DNA of 64,000 nt from Histoplasma ohiense (GCA_017607445.1 JAEVHH010000004.1:3844001-3908000), one strand, 5' to 3'; positions 20,752 to 34,063 are shown, counted from the stretch's first letter. Notes: generated from the letters alone by a model not told the origin. Translations and numbers: made by a program.

Positions 20752-23700
20752 CCTTCAAAGCAAAGGTTGAATTTTTCAGTATCATCGAAGGTCGATTTCT
20801 CACATGAGTCCAAAGTCTAAGCTCTCTTGACGGGCAGATCAGAAGATCAGTGGCGATCCGTGAGGATATCTCGGATCGTTGAGCTTCAAAGAATTAGAAT
20901 TGCTAGCGGGCGAATCGCACATAGTTAAGTGTCTCGTTTCCTCAATCGAACTTAAAAAAATAATAGCCTGTGCTTTGCAAGTGGGAAATCGCCCATCCCT
21001 CATCGTGAACTCCACCAAACTAATGGCCTCGCTGCTTGGCCACAGGAGGGAGAAAATAATGCCAGGATTGATGCAAGCATTTCTTGGACCATACCTCCAA
21101 TTACGCTAACGTTGGAGGCAAATACAACCCTTACAAGAAGTTGACCCCGTCAAGCTCCAATCCTTGCCATACTAAATTATCAACATGTATGGACCTCCTT
21201 TTGCGCAGACAGGTTGGCATTTTTGGGTTTGGGGGTTGATGTGTCCCGATTTTGCGGTTCCGTGGGCACTACACCCCTCGGATCCAATCACTTTGATCTC
21301 TACAAAAAGGCTTAACAATCACCCATAATGCTCCAACTCTGCCAACAAATCATATCTCACACACTTCACACGCAACGAAGTGGCAACGAGGTGTGGAGTG
21401 AAGGGAAATCCAATTACAATAAGCACTGGAAACCAGCGGACCAATCGAGATGTTGTCAATCCAAAGTCTAGCTTAACATCAGAGGAACAACATCACTTTC
21501 TTTAGTGCTGCTTATTCGGAGTCAAGCTTCATGCACAAGAACAGAACATTAGTTTCACCAACCGACAGCATGCCAGGCTCAATGGTCTCGGTGTGCGCCA
21601 CCCAGCGAGTCGGAGCGAAGATTTGTTTGTTCTTCAGGAAAGGAGTCAAAGTCGTCTTTCCGAATCTTTGTTCAGAACCCCGGATATGTCCACAGTTTCA
21701 GCCCAACTCCCAGCCCGCTAGCAAGGGCATGGTGCAGCTATCCCAAGAAGTGCCGAACGGTGTCCATGAAAATGAAACAAGATTTTGCTCAACGGGACGC
21801 TCATAGATTTAAAGCAGTGGGGGTCGTAAAATTGCCCAAACCGACATCCAACCAGAAGTCACTCAAGTCTCCGTGTGCAGGTCATACTTTTTGTCATCTA
21901 CACGAGAGCGAGTGATAATTTCGATCCTACGCATGTCATGGTCCACAAGTCACCATGAGGTTCCGGACATCATGAGTAGATCGACTTGGCTCGCACTCAG
22001 GGCAATAGCGATATACCTCGATGTTTATTTCTCAAGCAGCAGTAGCCATTCCCTTGCGTCATCCAAGTAAACATCTCGCTCCTGATACCAAGGTGTTCAT
22101 CAAACAATCATATCAAAACATCCTGTTATGTTCTCCTGTGGATGCAAGCATGGGTCGAACAATCAGCCAGACCATCCCTGTGCCGACCCTGAGATGCCGA
22201 ACCAATCATGTTTCCGCCAAGCACTTCGGCTTGTTTTCTGAACTTAGCGATCGTCGTTTGTATGATGAACGTTTGTAAAGGGATCACCAAGTGGAGAACA
22301 GGTAACCTTGGAAATAATCCTTCTCGTGCTTTTTAGCTTCTTCGATACGGAGCTGAAAAAGCAAAGTTTTCACAGATTCATGTCTGAGAGAATCAAATTT
22401 TTCCTTTAACAGTTAGATCTACCATAAACTGATACCTTGGCTTCCCCTCCTCAGATCTCGCCCCTTTTTGCTCGGTTCGCCGGCTACATACTAACCTAGA
22501 CAAAATCCCCAATTCATAGAGAGCTAACCAATAGGCGAGGAACACCCATGGGATCTATTCAGCCAGATGATCTTGTCTCTCTCGTCCACGCGTGAGTCCC
22601 AAGGTCCTACTACGATGTAACCCGTACCAACTTTTGGAAATATCTTGGATCAAACTTCCCGGCCGGACGAGCATCCCGTCCGCTTACCGAAAGCTTCATG
22701 ATCGCTTTCGAAGCTTGAAAGAGAATCATTGCGTTTCTTCCGTGCATGGCGAGCACGCCACCGAATTTCTGTTCAGTTTCCATTGGTTCCAGATAACGCA
22801 ACACTAATTTGATGGTGTTGATTTTTGCATGGACATACATGCATTTCAAGCCCAATGCTTCCCACAGCATTTGAACTTTTATTTTAATTTTCTCCCGCCT
22901 TGGCAGAAGGCGTTCTCGTATATTATTTCTATCTTCAATACACGGTTGCACATTCAAGATATATAATCATGGACCGAGATGGTCTGCAGGTTGTTGATAT
23001 TCTACCGTTCCAAACTCACAATACCTCCCCTGAACCTGAGGAGCTAAACATGCAAGGTTCAAATCCATTGATTTGTGTATGCAGAATAATACGAACTTCA
23101 TTATTTTAGCTTCGATCGTCCCAGCTGTGTGGAGAGTTACATGGCTTGGGTTACATGGAGCTCACTGGCTAGCTGCTCAACACGAACTGAGTGAGGGGTT
23201 GCTCGAAGAGGAAAAGGCGCTTCGAGCAAGCAAAAGGCCCAACGGTGTACTCCGTACCGAAGGATTCAAAATCCTCATCCCTCTAACGCATCCACAACCC
23301 GTCCGTTCAAGGGTATCTCGTTACTGGAGGCGCTTTGGCCGTCAGCCACCCATTCCATTGAGTTTATCAATCGCGTGGAACTCACATCGGGTCCAGAGCA
23401 GCGGAAAGGATTTCCGAGTGGCCGCATCCTCGGTAAGATGTGAAGGGGGGTTTTCGAAACATTACCTTCATGACAGAGTTCTCCGGCCATGACCGCCAGG
23501 CTCTAGCTTCCTTAAATCGTACACGGAGCTACGAATCTGTTTTTCTCGTGAGCAAATCAAACTACAAGTAACTACCCGATTCTAAAATAGTATCATATGT
23601 AAGAGGGCAAAAAAAACCTTTTCCATTGGGAACGTTACGGCTTGCCATTCGATCTCTTCAAAAACGGAGATAAGAATAAAGGGGACCTAAACTGAGTGAA

Positions 23701-25087
23701 CATTTGGCATTCACAATAGCTAAATTGGCAATGATTGCACAGCGTTTGGATTTGAAAAGTGCCAGGGATCAGCAACGATCCCTCTAGGAAATCGACTCCA
23801 CGTTCAATCAATATTCAATCTTCAAATTATAGAAAAGCATTCGAAATACAAACTTCAACGGCCCCAGCTGAGTATATTGTCAGGTAACAATTATTGTGAA
23901 TGTTAACAATTGAATAATTTCATTGATCTTCTAACAACTGCTCCTGAAGAACTACATGGATCTGCTTCGACTCCAGGAATTGAAAGGTTTCAGGTACCCC
24001 GCACTGATCTCTCCGAGGGTCCGGTATTAGCTAAAGAACAAGAAAAGATATTAAATGATGCACAAAAATATTCACTCATCAAGGGGGAGTGTAAATCTGA
24101 GACAAACTGGGCTGCCACATAGCCACAGATAAACCCCTGGGAAGCACAGCACACTTCTGCGCAGTATATGCGTTCGCTCTGCGATATCTGATCACGCTGA
24201 TCAACGGGTGTAGAATTCTACGTCCTGATGTTTTTTTGTAGGCCCTGTCCTCCGGCTGCTCCCCTGGCTTAGTGGAACTAGTCAACACAATAGCAGCGAA
24301 CCGGGGTGAATTGCCTCCCTCTTCAAAAAGTTCCGCGCACGTTTCTAGGGTAATGGCATCCATGAGGGTGTCTGGGAATTTGTCCATCACGTCTTCCCAG
24401 ACATTGCCGGCTTGTTCGCTCAGGTGGCCAAAAATATTGCTGATCTTTTGAAGGGGTGTTTCAGCAGCTTGGGGGTCGTCTACAGGTTCCCGAAGATGGC
24501 TCTGGCAGATTCCAAACAAACAGCTGAGCTCTGAGCTCTCTCGGCGAACGAGGCCTTCTGCCCTCGCTGCCGAGCGGTGGACGCAGGGGCCCTTTGGACT
24601 TTCCCTACCTTTCTTCCTCCCCGGTGGATTGTGGATACCATTAGGCCTCCCAGAGCGCCCGATTGACCGGTAATGGCGGTAACGTGGGAATTTTTTGCCC
24701 AGAGGAAGAAGTCAACAAGCAAAAATCTGTCCTCTGGTTCGCTAAATCGGATGGCTTCTTCGCTTGCCATATGGAGCTTGTATGTACCTCGACTAAAATT
24801 CCCCATCCTCATTTCCCACGTGTTAGTCAAGTTAGCGTGTAAACCCCAGCAAGGATGGGTGAACAGTGAACTCTGTCGAAAAGTCAGAAAGAAGCAGCGG
24901 CGAAAACTCCTGTCAGTCACTCATTATTTTCTTGATAAGAATAGAGTTGAATTCCCGTTGATCCTGTAATTGTTTATGTTGATCAGCTCAGTCTCTCATT
25001 AATTTTTACTTAGTTAACTTCTATCAATTCTAATTTTTTTTTCCTTCTTTTTTTCTCTTTTATTTTCCGTTTGAATGGTCTAAAACC
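20752..25087. other. Gene-poor interval with scattered coding traces
   Basis: About 4.3 kb without a gene I can defend. At 22549 an ATG opens MGSIQPDDLVSLVHA and is followed by a gtgagt donor, a start often seen in fungal enzyme genes, but no matching second exon could be joined. The plus frame 23073-23492 and the minus frame 23275-23490 are open without motifs. The plus frame at 23910-24122 reads like coding sequence near its middle (AKEQEKILNDAQ) but stands alone. The minus-strand traces at 24079-24920 are listed separately. Confidence 0.5.
24079..24920 (-). pseudogene. Decayed minus-strand coding region, family not recognised
   Basis: Two adjoining minus-strand frames have protein-like composition but neither begins with ATG at its open-frame head. 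The upstream one includes MASEEAIRFSEPEDRFLLVD and FFLWAKNSH. The downstream one, shifted in frame, includes AGNVWEDVMDKFPDTLMDA and ETCAELFEEGGNSPRFAAIV. The shift near 24500 has no evident intron. I could not name the family. A gene with an unrecognised intron is the main alternative. Confidence 0.35.
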
Positions 25088-27261
25088 ATGTTACTCTCGT
25101 TTCTTCCCTCTGGGAGTAGAGCTCGCACCCTTTGCTGCGCTCTCATCCTCTTCGCATCGTTCGCCACCTCATCGGTGTTGGTCCGTGAAGGTGATAAGCA
25201 GTCACTACGTGACCGCAATGAGTTTGACTACATCATTGTAGGAGGCGGTTTGACAGGCCTCGTTGCCGCGCATCGGCTGTCGGAGAATCTGTTTGGTTCG
25301 TTTAGTCGTTTTATCTGCCCGTTACCTTCTTTTGCAATTGAAATGTGTGCGAATGAGAAACAATGCTTCGTGTCAACATGATATGATGTAAATATCAGCG
25401 AAGCTGACTTGCGTTCCATGTAGCATCTGTGCTGGTCATCGAATATGGCATTATTGACCGAAGCAACAAGACCTTGATCCCCTACCTGGCGACCTCTCTA
25501 AATATCCCAGCCATGTTTGATATCAGAACCGCTCCAGAACCCGGCCTTGAAGGTAACACCTATGCAGTCAGGGCCGGGTCCGTTGCCGGTGGTGGATCGA
25601 CGGTCAATGGTATGTAGATATTCAGTTTGAGCCCATCATAGTACAAACTGTGCTTTTTTTTTTCGTAAATAAACTTACTCTTTATTAGGAATGGCATATG
25701 ACAGAGCATCGGCTGCCGATTATGACTCCTGGGAAGCGCTTGGGAACCGCGGCTGGGGTTGGAAAGGCATGTTTCCGTATTTCAGAAAGAGTGCAGATTT
25801 CACACCCCCGAAAAAGGCAGTTGTCAACAAATATGGATACACATATGACGAATCCGCTTACGGTCGCTTCGGTCCTTTGCAAGTTACCTTCCCTGACTGG
25901 CAGGTTCCTGACCAGTATAAGATGGCGGATGCCTTCACAGAGCTTGGTGTTGCCCACCTCAGAGAACACGCCATGGGCAATGCTGTTGGTCAATTCTGGG
26001 CTCCTGCCACCATTGATGCGAAAACCATGACTAGATCCTCGTCATTGACAGCTTATTATGACAAAGCCAGTTGGCGCCCAAACCTCAAGATGCTTACTGA
26101 ACACAAGGTCACCCAACTGACCTTCAAAGGAGGCTCCACAACAGTTTCAGGCGTGAAAGCTATCAACAGAAAGACGAACAAAGAAGTGACCTTCCGCGCG
26201 AGAAAGGAAGTTATCTTAGCTGCTGGTTCTCTTCACACTCCTCAGATCCTCCAACTGAGCGGCATTGGGCCTAAGTGTGTTGTAGAAGCTGCAGGAATCA
26301 AGTCCAGAGTCGACTTGCCGGGAGTTGGAAGCAACCTGCAAGATCATCCTGTCGCATACCTAAACTGGAAGGTTACTAACAGTTTCCCGGAGCCAAATAT
26401 CATGATGACAAACGAGACTTTCGCTGCGGAGGCGCTAGCGGAATATCAGGCTCACAGAACTGGTCCATACACCAAGGCCCAGTCCAACACGATTGCATTC
26501 CTCTCTTTACCCATGGTCACCAATAACACTGAGGATATGATTAATAGCCTGAAGCAACAAGTAGCATCCAAATACCTCCCTGGCGTGTATTCTCGCGAGC
26601 TCATTGCTGGCTACGAAGCTCAACGGGCCATCTTAGCTAAGCAGCTTGGAGAAGGTTCCGTCTCTGCCCTCGAGTTTCCATTTGGGGGTTCCGGAATGGT
26701 ACCTAACTCGGTACAAAAGCCTCTAAGCCGTGGGACCGTACATATCAACCCCGACGACCCTCATGGCGAACCGATCGTTACGTAAGTTTAACAATTTGAA
26801 AAAGAGCAGGGGGAGAGTCACCATCTTGGATTATGACATTGACCCTAGTTTCAACCAGATACAACGCCTTCACGAACCCTTTCGATCGCGCTCAGCTCGC
26901 CTCCTTCATTGCATTCACCCGCCGCTACTTCAAAACAAATGCCCTCGCTGATATGCAGCCCCAGGAAGTCTCACCAGGCGAAGATGCCCAAACTGAGGAT
27001 GAGATCATCGCGAAGCTTGCTGCGGGAGGCCCACTCTCACTCTCTCCGTCGTTTGCGCATCCCAGCAGCAGTTGCCCTATGATGCCCAAGAATAAGGGCG
27101 GATGTGTCGGTGCTGACCTGCGGGTGCACGGAACGAGGAAGCTGAGTATCATCGATGCTTCCATCCTTCCAATCATTCCTAGTGCGCATCTGCAAGCGAC
27201 TATGTATGCCGTTGCTGAAAAAGCTTCGGACATTATCAAGTGGAGAAGTTTCTGGCCGTGA
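25088..27261 (+). CDS. Secreted GMC oxidoreductase (FAD-dependent alcohol/choline/glucose oxidase family)
   Basis: FAD-dependent oxidase or dehydrogenase acting on an alcohol group, probably secreted or in the secretory pathway; the substrate is unknown. Four exons give 629 residues: 25088-25295, 25424-25609, 25689-26781 and 26859-27261. An N-terminal hydrophobic segment (CCALILFASFATSS, about 16-29) suits a signal peptide. The FAD-binding DYIIVGGGLTGL follows at about 47-58. GMC signature 1 overlaps AGSVAGGGSTVNGMAYDRAS, with the VNG codons joined across intron 2. Signature 2 is AGSLHTPQILQLSGIG. The C-terminal domain has HPSSSCPMMP and SAHLQATMYAVAEKAS with the active-site His. Odd point: HPSSSCPM replaces the commoner HPxGTCxM. 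The gene stands alone between gene-poor stretches, about 4.3 kb from the rhodopsin-domain gene. Confidence 0.94.
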
Positions 27262-30200
27262 TGATGATGATGACCGCCTCTCGCGCATCAGGATGTGGAG
27301 GTATTCTGCGAGTTTGTTCGGGCATGTATATATTCCGTAATTTCAGACATTGTTCTTTTCAGCCAGAAAAAATACCAAATCAATCAATCAACATCGCTCT
27401 GTACCTCGCGGCTTGTTCCTCCTGTTCTGAGCTTGCCAGACGTTGCCTCAGAAAATCTTACAAAATTTCGCATCTAGTACTCCTGTCACTTCATATTTAT
27501 GGGGCAGGAGCTGGCGGGGGTAAAGCAAATTTCTTGCCGTCGACTGGGTCAGCATCGGCAAAAAAATTAAGGGAGGTAGCTAGCATTCCCTCGAAATGCT
27601 CACTGAAGAGTCCAGAAACGACCACCTGATCATCACCCATACTCCCATCCGAGACAGAATTCTGAAGATATATTCAGTTTCTTCAGCAGAATAGCCCAAA
27701 TCTGCTGCACGTAGCTGATGGGTATGGAAAGTTCGTGGGCAGTCGTCGCAAATATTTTAAGGAGCAATCTCTCCACCATACCATCCTCCAGCTAGGCTCC
27801 CTAGCATCTCCGTTTTTGACAAGCTTGGACCCCCAAGATATGCAGCACAGATACCCAACATAATCCACCCAGAGAATTGCGATGCACGAGCCAGGGAAAA
27901 GAATGGGAAGCCCACCCACGATCTCCCCCGACGAGCTGCAAAACTCATTCTTGGCTCCAAACGCGCGGAGAAGCCTCTCTCTCCGCGGTAGATTATATGG
28001 ACTGAATACGAATGAGCTGTGGTCCAAAACGGAGCAAATAGGCTTTTCCGCAGAAGGACAAGTAGTGCATAATGTGGTTGGGAAACTCATAATATATTAT
28101 TTCGTCTTTCTCAAAGGGGGCGGGGGGATTTCTTTAGCGTTTGGATCATGGTGAATAGTCCCGATTTGATATCGTATTGGGCACCGGATATGCTTGAAAG
28201 TGTCCTGTAAAAAGGGGTGCATCAGCTGCAGTTGAGTCACCTTTGTCCACATCTCTTTCATTAGATAGTACTGACCGTTCCGTCGAGAATTCAAAGCACT
28301 ACGAACAAAACCCAGGCTCGACGCCAAACCCACACCCCGCACCTCCTTATCAGGCAGGATAAAACAACGTGTACCACAAAATCAAACAGCGGAACAAGTT
28401 AACGATTCTTAATTGATATCATCCCATCTCACCTTGTTGTTTGCCCTGCTCTACATAGAACCGACGTTGCTGGAAAGCTGAGGTCGGCGTTCGGCTCGGT
28501 CATTCTATTTCTCCGGCAGCTAAGCGCCAGGGCACTTGGGCCCGACGCACGGTCCACGGATTCTGGTCGCGCTTGCGTCTAAATTTGGAAGCTGATGAGG
28601 TCATTGGGCAAGTGTTTTTTGTTTGTTTGGTTGGTTTGTGTCGATTGGCAGGAAGCTGGATTCCGATGTTGAATTCGCCGGGGACGATTGGAATATTCAC
28701 TAGGTTATTTACAATTTTAAGCGAAGGTCAGGTAGGGATTTACTCATTTGCGTGTGTTTTGTGAGGGGCTTCCATGACGATATTCTTTGTGGTAGTGGTG
28801 GTGCATCAGTAAAGAGCCACAATAACATATATATATATAATCCACCCAGATATATCCCCCTGTGACACAGCCATAAAATGGAGATGAAAAAAGCACATCA
28901 CGACAACTTCACTTTCTATTCAAAAGAGGATCCGGTTCAGATTAATTAACCATCCCAACAATCGAAAATAAATAAGCCAACCGCCACTGCTATGAAAAGG
29001 TTGCGATCTTCTATTATTCATCTTGGTCGTCTGACCAGCTCGTTATCGATAAAGAAATAGATTCAGAGAACAGATGCTTCCCAAACAAAACCAGGAATAC
29101 ACATTACGAGAAAAGATGAAATAATTAAATAGTATGGAATAAATAGTTTGGGATAGCTGTTACTCGTATCGAAAGGGACGGCAGCAGATTAGAGTAGGCA
29201 AGCTCGGCTTTCGACTCGGTCGCACGACACAAATTGTTATTGTCGCATTTTCGCGATAAAAGCCCATTTTTACCTCCTACACACAGATTTGAAAAAACAC
29301 ATTAACCCCCCCTTTTTCACAGTCGATATTACTACTATAATTTCAAGAGGGGAACTGCGTGTGTTTACAGCGCACCTGCGGTTGCATGGATCGAGGTAGT
29401 AGAGGTGGAGAAAAGCATCAGTATTGTAGATGAGGACAACGCACAAAGCCATCATCATCGCCGCGATTGGATTCTATCTGTTCGCTATCATTGTACTAGA
29501 TTGATTTGTCCACAGTGGATTTCTAGGTAAGAAGATGGGAAGTTCTTGTTGGGGTGGGTTTGTACCATGTTTTGATTGAGATAAAAAATGTTAACTGGAT
29601 GTTAGGTGTCTGTTTGACTCAGTGCGATAAGCTGTAGCAAGTTCAACGATGGTAGAGCTGATAAGCGATTTCGATATTCGACTGAAATTTCTGCATCTCG
29701 GCGCCTAATCCTTCGTGTAATCGAAAAGATAACCATTTTCTGATCCTTTGGTTTTGATTCTCTGTGGTTGCGCTGTAATTTTCGGGGACGAGACCGCGGA
29801 GCCACAAACTTATTTTTCAACGGATGAACTCGATTCTGTGCAGAAATGGATGCAATTAACCTTACTGCATAAAAATAAATCAAATAATAAAGAATGAACT
29901 CGGCTGTGGCTTCATGTGAGAGTTGAAATTTGTCGAGTTGAAGTTTAGGCCAGTCGCAACTCCATCTAGCGCCTTTCTCTCCCCCTCTCAGCGAAACACA
30001 AGTCAACTTTTTAAAAAATTGATAATTAAGTAATTTAGAAATTAACTCCACATTTATGAGTTTTGCAGTGGAAGACAAGTTCAAGCTCGAAATACGGAGA
30101 CCTGAATCCGTTGCGTGGCTGAAAGATCAGGGGTTGAATGCGATCAGCCGATGATGGTGGTTTGGTCATGATCTCCAATCACAGACGGAGAGATATTTTC

Positions 30201-31469
30201 TAAGAATAATGTCCATCGCCTTCGCCCGGTGCCGTGGGTATCCCCATGCCTCTTGCGTTTTGCAATGTAGTGGTTGTGTTGAGAGGAGGGAGCTTGAGGG
30301 GCTGAAGGCCTCAAAACAGTGTGATTGGCAACAGATCTTGATGTAGCGGCGATAATAAGTGGTTGGAGAATTTGAACATGCAAATGAGACGAATATAGGC
30401 ACGAATTTAATCCCGAACTACCAAATGAACCGAGAACAGTTGTGTGTTGGAAAAGATCAGAGATAATGCTTTTGGAGGGGCTGTTTGCGGAGTCTGGGGA
30501 GGTGACGGGAGCGGTAAAGTTTGCTTGGATGATTCGAGGCTGGGAACGCCGAGGAAGGTTTGAGATCAACCACCGCCTTCTCCTTTGCGTTTGCCCTTGC
30601 GGAAGACGGGGATCGGATAGAGAAAAAGCATCCAGGAGGGGAAAGAGAAAGACGAAATATGGTCATTTGACCATGATTTCGTTCTATTTCGTGGTCAACG
30701 CAACTAGTTTTGGCTTACTAGAAGCCATCTTCCCGTGACTTTTTGCTCCTGAGAACAAGAGGTCTTTTTCGCCCTGCAATGGGAATGTCAGGGCGCAAGT
30801 TGATATTCTCTTACGCCGTACGGAGTAGTTATGTTTTACGCTTGACGGACACAACAGCACGGCAACTCTGTAACTCAATAATTGAGAATCAGCTCAACAA
30901 TGACCAGCCAATTCCATAGCAGTCATATCTGCTGAGTTCGGCTAGACCAGTTGTCATCCCGTCAGCGGGAACCATACACCCAGGATGCTGTGGGTCGGGA
31001 AGCATTTATAGAACCTGTCAGTGAGCTCACAGCGGCTGGCGCTTTGCAACAGCCAACGAATACATGCAAGGACCACCAATCAGCAGCTGATAGGAATTAT
31101 GTAACTGGAGAAGGGAGAGAAACGAAGATGGTTCGTAAATTTAAAAAGGGCCGAGTCAGTGCAAGAGGCCGCACTGCATTGTGTAAATAAACCCGTAAAT
31201 CCATCCATAACTATGGGATCGATGGTGTGTTCATGTTCTAGTAGTAAGTTAGATAAGAAGAGATCAGCAGCTCTCTCCGGACCGTGATGCTTCACCCACC
31301 AAGCACGGTGGGTTCCTCGAAGCGACAAGAACCTACACAGATAGCCCAAGACCAGCTCCCAGCAGCCGCCAGAAGAATATCAGCAGCCAGAGGGGGACGT
31401 GGTGGTGCGAATCAAGGACAGGCCAGATGGCGGCGGACAGAGGGTGATCTATGCGGTGCTGGGCGACGG
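27262..31469. other. Gene-poor interval between GMC oxidoreductase and histone H1
   Basis: About 4.2 kb. Minus-strand frames at 27683-28090 and 27757-27960 contain a hydrophobic stretch (WIMLGICAAYLGG) that might be a membrane-protein fragment but could not be assigned. The minus frame 30144-30569 (141 codons, Ser-rich, no ATG at its head) and the overlapping plus frame 30442-30738 have no motif. A CCAAT box lies at 31076-31080, about 600 bp before the histone start. No transposon ends or RNA genes were recognised. Confidence 0.5.
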
Positions 31470-31477
31470 TATAAAAG
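31470..31477 (+). promoter_or_regulatory. TATA box of the histone H1 gene
   Basis: TATAAAAG lies 210 bp upstream of the histone H1 start codon, within a GC-rich segment and followed by a pyrimidine-rich leader (cctcgcccaaactcccgtct). This is a normal arrangement for a strongly expressed histone gene in fungi. Confidence 0.7.
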
Positions 31478-31679
31478 GCGCCCTGCCCCGCTGTCTCGCC
31501 CACGCTTTCCCTCGCCCAAACTCCCGTCTGTTTTCCCACGTCCTGCACACCCAACCACAACAACATCCACCGCAACCTGCTTCCATCGCTTCGTAGAGCT
31601 GATATCCAGTCTCATTGACCCTGATCAACAGATATTCTATTTTATCGATTTGAATCGTTATTCGCAATCCACCGTCGCC

Positions 31680-32895
31680 ATGCCTGCCAAGAAAGCCAGC
31701 GCCTCCAAGGCCGCTTCCTCCCACGCTTCCTACAGAGGTCTGTCTTCCACTCCTGATCTTACACCACAACGCCATTCTCTTCTATTGCCATCAGTATAAT
31801 TATGATCGCGTGCCCTTGCTGATTCTAGTTATATAGATATGATCAAGGATGCCATCATCAATGTGAGTCCATCATGTTCGCGCCACGGTCGCTTGTTTTC
31901 TCGGCCCCGTGACGCCTAGCTTCTCGAGTGGCCGCCACCACCATGGGAGCTTCTACCCATCGCAAAATTTTGTCGCGCCAATTTGTGTTTGGTTCCTTCT
32001 GCTGACTCTATTTCCCCTACAGCTCAAGGAACGCAATGGAAGCAGGTAAGCTTTTCCCTGGCGTTGAATCACTGACCTCGCCGTCACCGATTTCCCGCCA
32101 CTCGCTGTTCGCGTTGCTGTTTGTTGACATGTTGGGCTAACGGTTTCCCTCTTTCCCCTTCGCATCCACAGTCGCCAGGCTCTTAAGAAATATGTTCAAG
32201 CCAACAATAAAATCAATATCACTTCCCAGAGCGCGTTCGATACCCAATTCAACCGTGCTGTCAAGACTGGTGTCGAGAAGGGCGATTTCACTCAACCAAA
32301 GGGTTCGTCTGTTATATATTCCATTCTCTTTTCGTGCCCTCCTTGTTGCTGTTCTAAAATATCATTTACACGTCGCGTCCTATATGATGCCTTCGGGAGA
32401 ATGATACCAGATATAATTACCTCGCGCGCCTGTCAGCAATAAATCTCTAACTCTATTTTACAGGTCCATCTGGTCCCGTGAAACTTGCTAAGAAGGAACC
32501 CACCAAACCCGCTGCTAAGAAGGCTACTACTACCGCAAAGCCTGCTGCTCCCAAGAAGGAAAAGCCAGCAGCTAAGAAAGCTGCCACGAAGGCTACTACC
32601 AAGAAAGCCGCAGCCCCCAAGAAGACTACTACTACGAAGACGAAGGCGAACGTAGCTAAGCCTCGCAAGGCCCCAGTCGTGCGTTTCTCCCTCTTAATTT
32701 CATAAAAATACACTCACTGATACTAACTGTCCACAATCGCGATAACAGGCCCCAGCAGTTGTTGACGCACCCAAGGTCACAGCGACGACCAAGTCTGGCC
32801 GCGTCACAAAATCTACCGCTAAGGCCACACCAAAAAAGAAGACCACCGGAACCAAGAAGGCCACAAAGAAGGCTACGCCGAAGAAAGCAGCATAG
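31680..32895 (+). CDS. Linker histone H1
   Basis: Binds linker DNA at the nucleosome entry/exit site and helps compact chromatin. Six exons give 199 residues: 31680-31737, 31837-31862, 32023-32045, 32172-32302, 32464-32678 and 32749-32895. The globular winged-helix (H15) domain runs from about residue 17 to 90, with SYRDMIKDAIINLKERNGSS, RQALKKYVQANN and FNRAVKTGVEKGDFTQPKG. The rest is a Lys/Ala/Pro/Thr tail of repeated AAKKA- and PKK-type units. Exons 2 and 3 are only 26 and 23 nt, so the first helix is assembled from very short exons; all junctions are GT-AG and in frame. It is normally single-copy in filamentous ascomycetes. Confidence 0.96.
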
Positions 32896-34033
32896 TTTTG
32901 TTTTTTCTTTTTTTCCTACAATTTTTGCCTTCTATTCTTTTGATTCCGTGGGTTACGGGTCTGGCTCTCATGTTTGGCTTTCTCTCTCCCTCCTTTACCC
33001 TCCTTCTCCCTCGGTTCCGAATAGTTCTGGGGGGATTTTTTTTAAAAACCAAGTATCGTGCACATGAATCACCTTTTTTGTAATTTGGTATGAAACGGCG
33101 TCGAGGTGGGAAATAAGGAAATGGATGGCTTGCTTTTTCTCAGTTTTTAGTCTTGTCTTGTTGAACGCTTTTTTGACTTTTCAGTGTGTTTATTCACTTT
33201 TTTTTTTTATCCATGGTATTCGCGATATCGCGTAAAGTATTTCAAGTGGGTGATGAGAGTCTTGTGGGAGTGTCCACCTTGGTTATTGTAGTGATATGTG
33301 GTTTTGTTCCTCTTTTCAAATTGTTCTCTACTTAACTTTTATATCATATTTTATTTTACTCTTATTATGTCTCCTCCCGTCGGACTTCGCTATTTATTAT
33401 TTTTCACTCTCTCGTTCTCTAACTATCCGCCCTTGTTCCTTCTTCTTCTGCTTCTGCTTCTATGCTGGTGTATCTGTATGTGTGTTGTGTCTGCGTGCAT
33501 ACCTTTATACCTATCCTATGGATAGACTAGTCGGCTGTACATAGTTTATATGGTATTGGAGATTGGCAGGAAGAACGGTGTGATTGTAGTATAGAGGAAG
33601 GAGGGGGGTGGGTTGTGACGCGGGCAGGGGGTCAAACAAATGCGATTCCTTTATTATTTTCTTGTTTACTTTACGATATTACCCCCAAAATATGCTTATT
33701 TATGCTTATTTTCATGATTATTATACGATGAAGGGAGGTGGAAGAAGGGATGTAGGGTATGTGGAGGTATTTTTTTTCGGACGCGTTCTTATTCATTTTT
33801 CTTTCGCCGTCGCGTTTGTTGTTTTCGTTGTTGTTTATTATATATTGATTTGATATGGGAAGAGGGAGGAAGTTTTGTCTCCCGTTCCCACCGTTCCCCC
33901 CCCACCTTAGATCCCGTTCATTATATCAATGGGATAACTTGTTCTGTTTCTGTCTATCATCGATGTTTCACCTTCCCGCATACATACACGATATCAAATG
34001 CTTTTCTGGATGGGGTAGTTCTGATATTTTGGA

Positions 34034-34063
34034 GTGTGCGCGCGTGTGTGTGCGTGTGTGTGT
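34034..34063. repeat. Alternating GT/GC tract
   Basis: About 30 bp of strictly alternating purine and pyrimidine (GTGTGCGCGCGTGTGTG and onward). Such tracts can adopt the left-handed Z form under negative supercoiling, and they vary in length between strains. Confidence 0.85.

Noticed and set aside
22549..22595. MGSIQPDDLVSLVHA followed by a gtgagt donor
   Set aside because: A plausible first exon, but no downstream exon could be joined in frame to any recognisable family, so no gene is called.
31284..31799. 171-codon plus frame across the histone H1 promoter and exon 1
   Set aside because: It reads through the TATA box and leader into H1 exon 1 and its intron. Its C-terminal part is H1 exon 1, and the upstream part has no motif.
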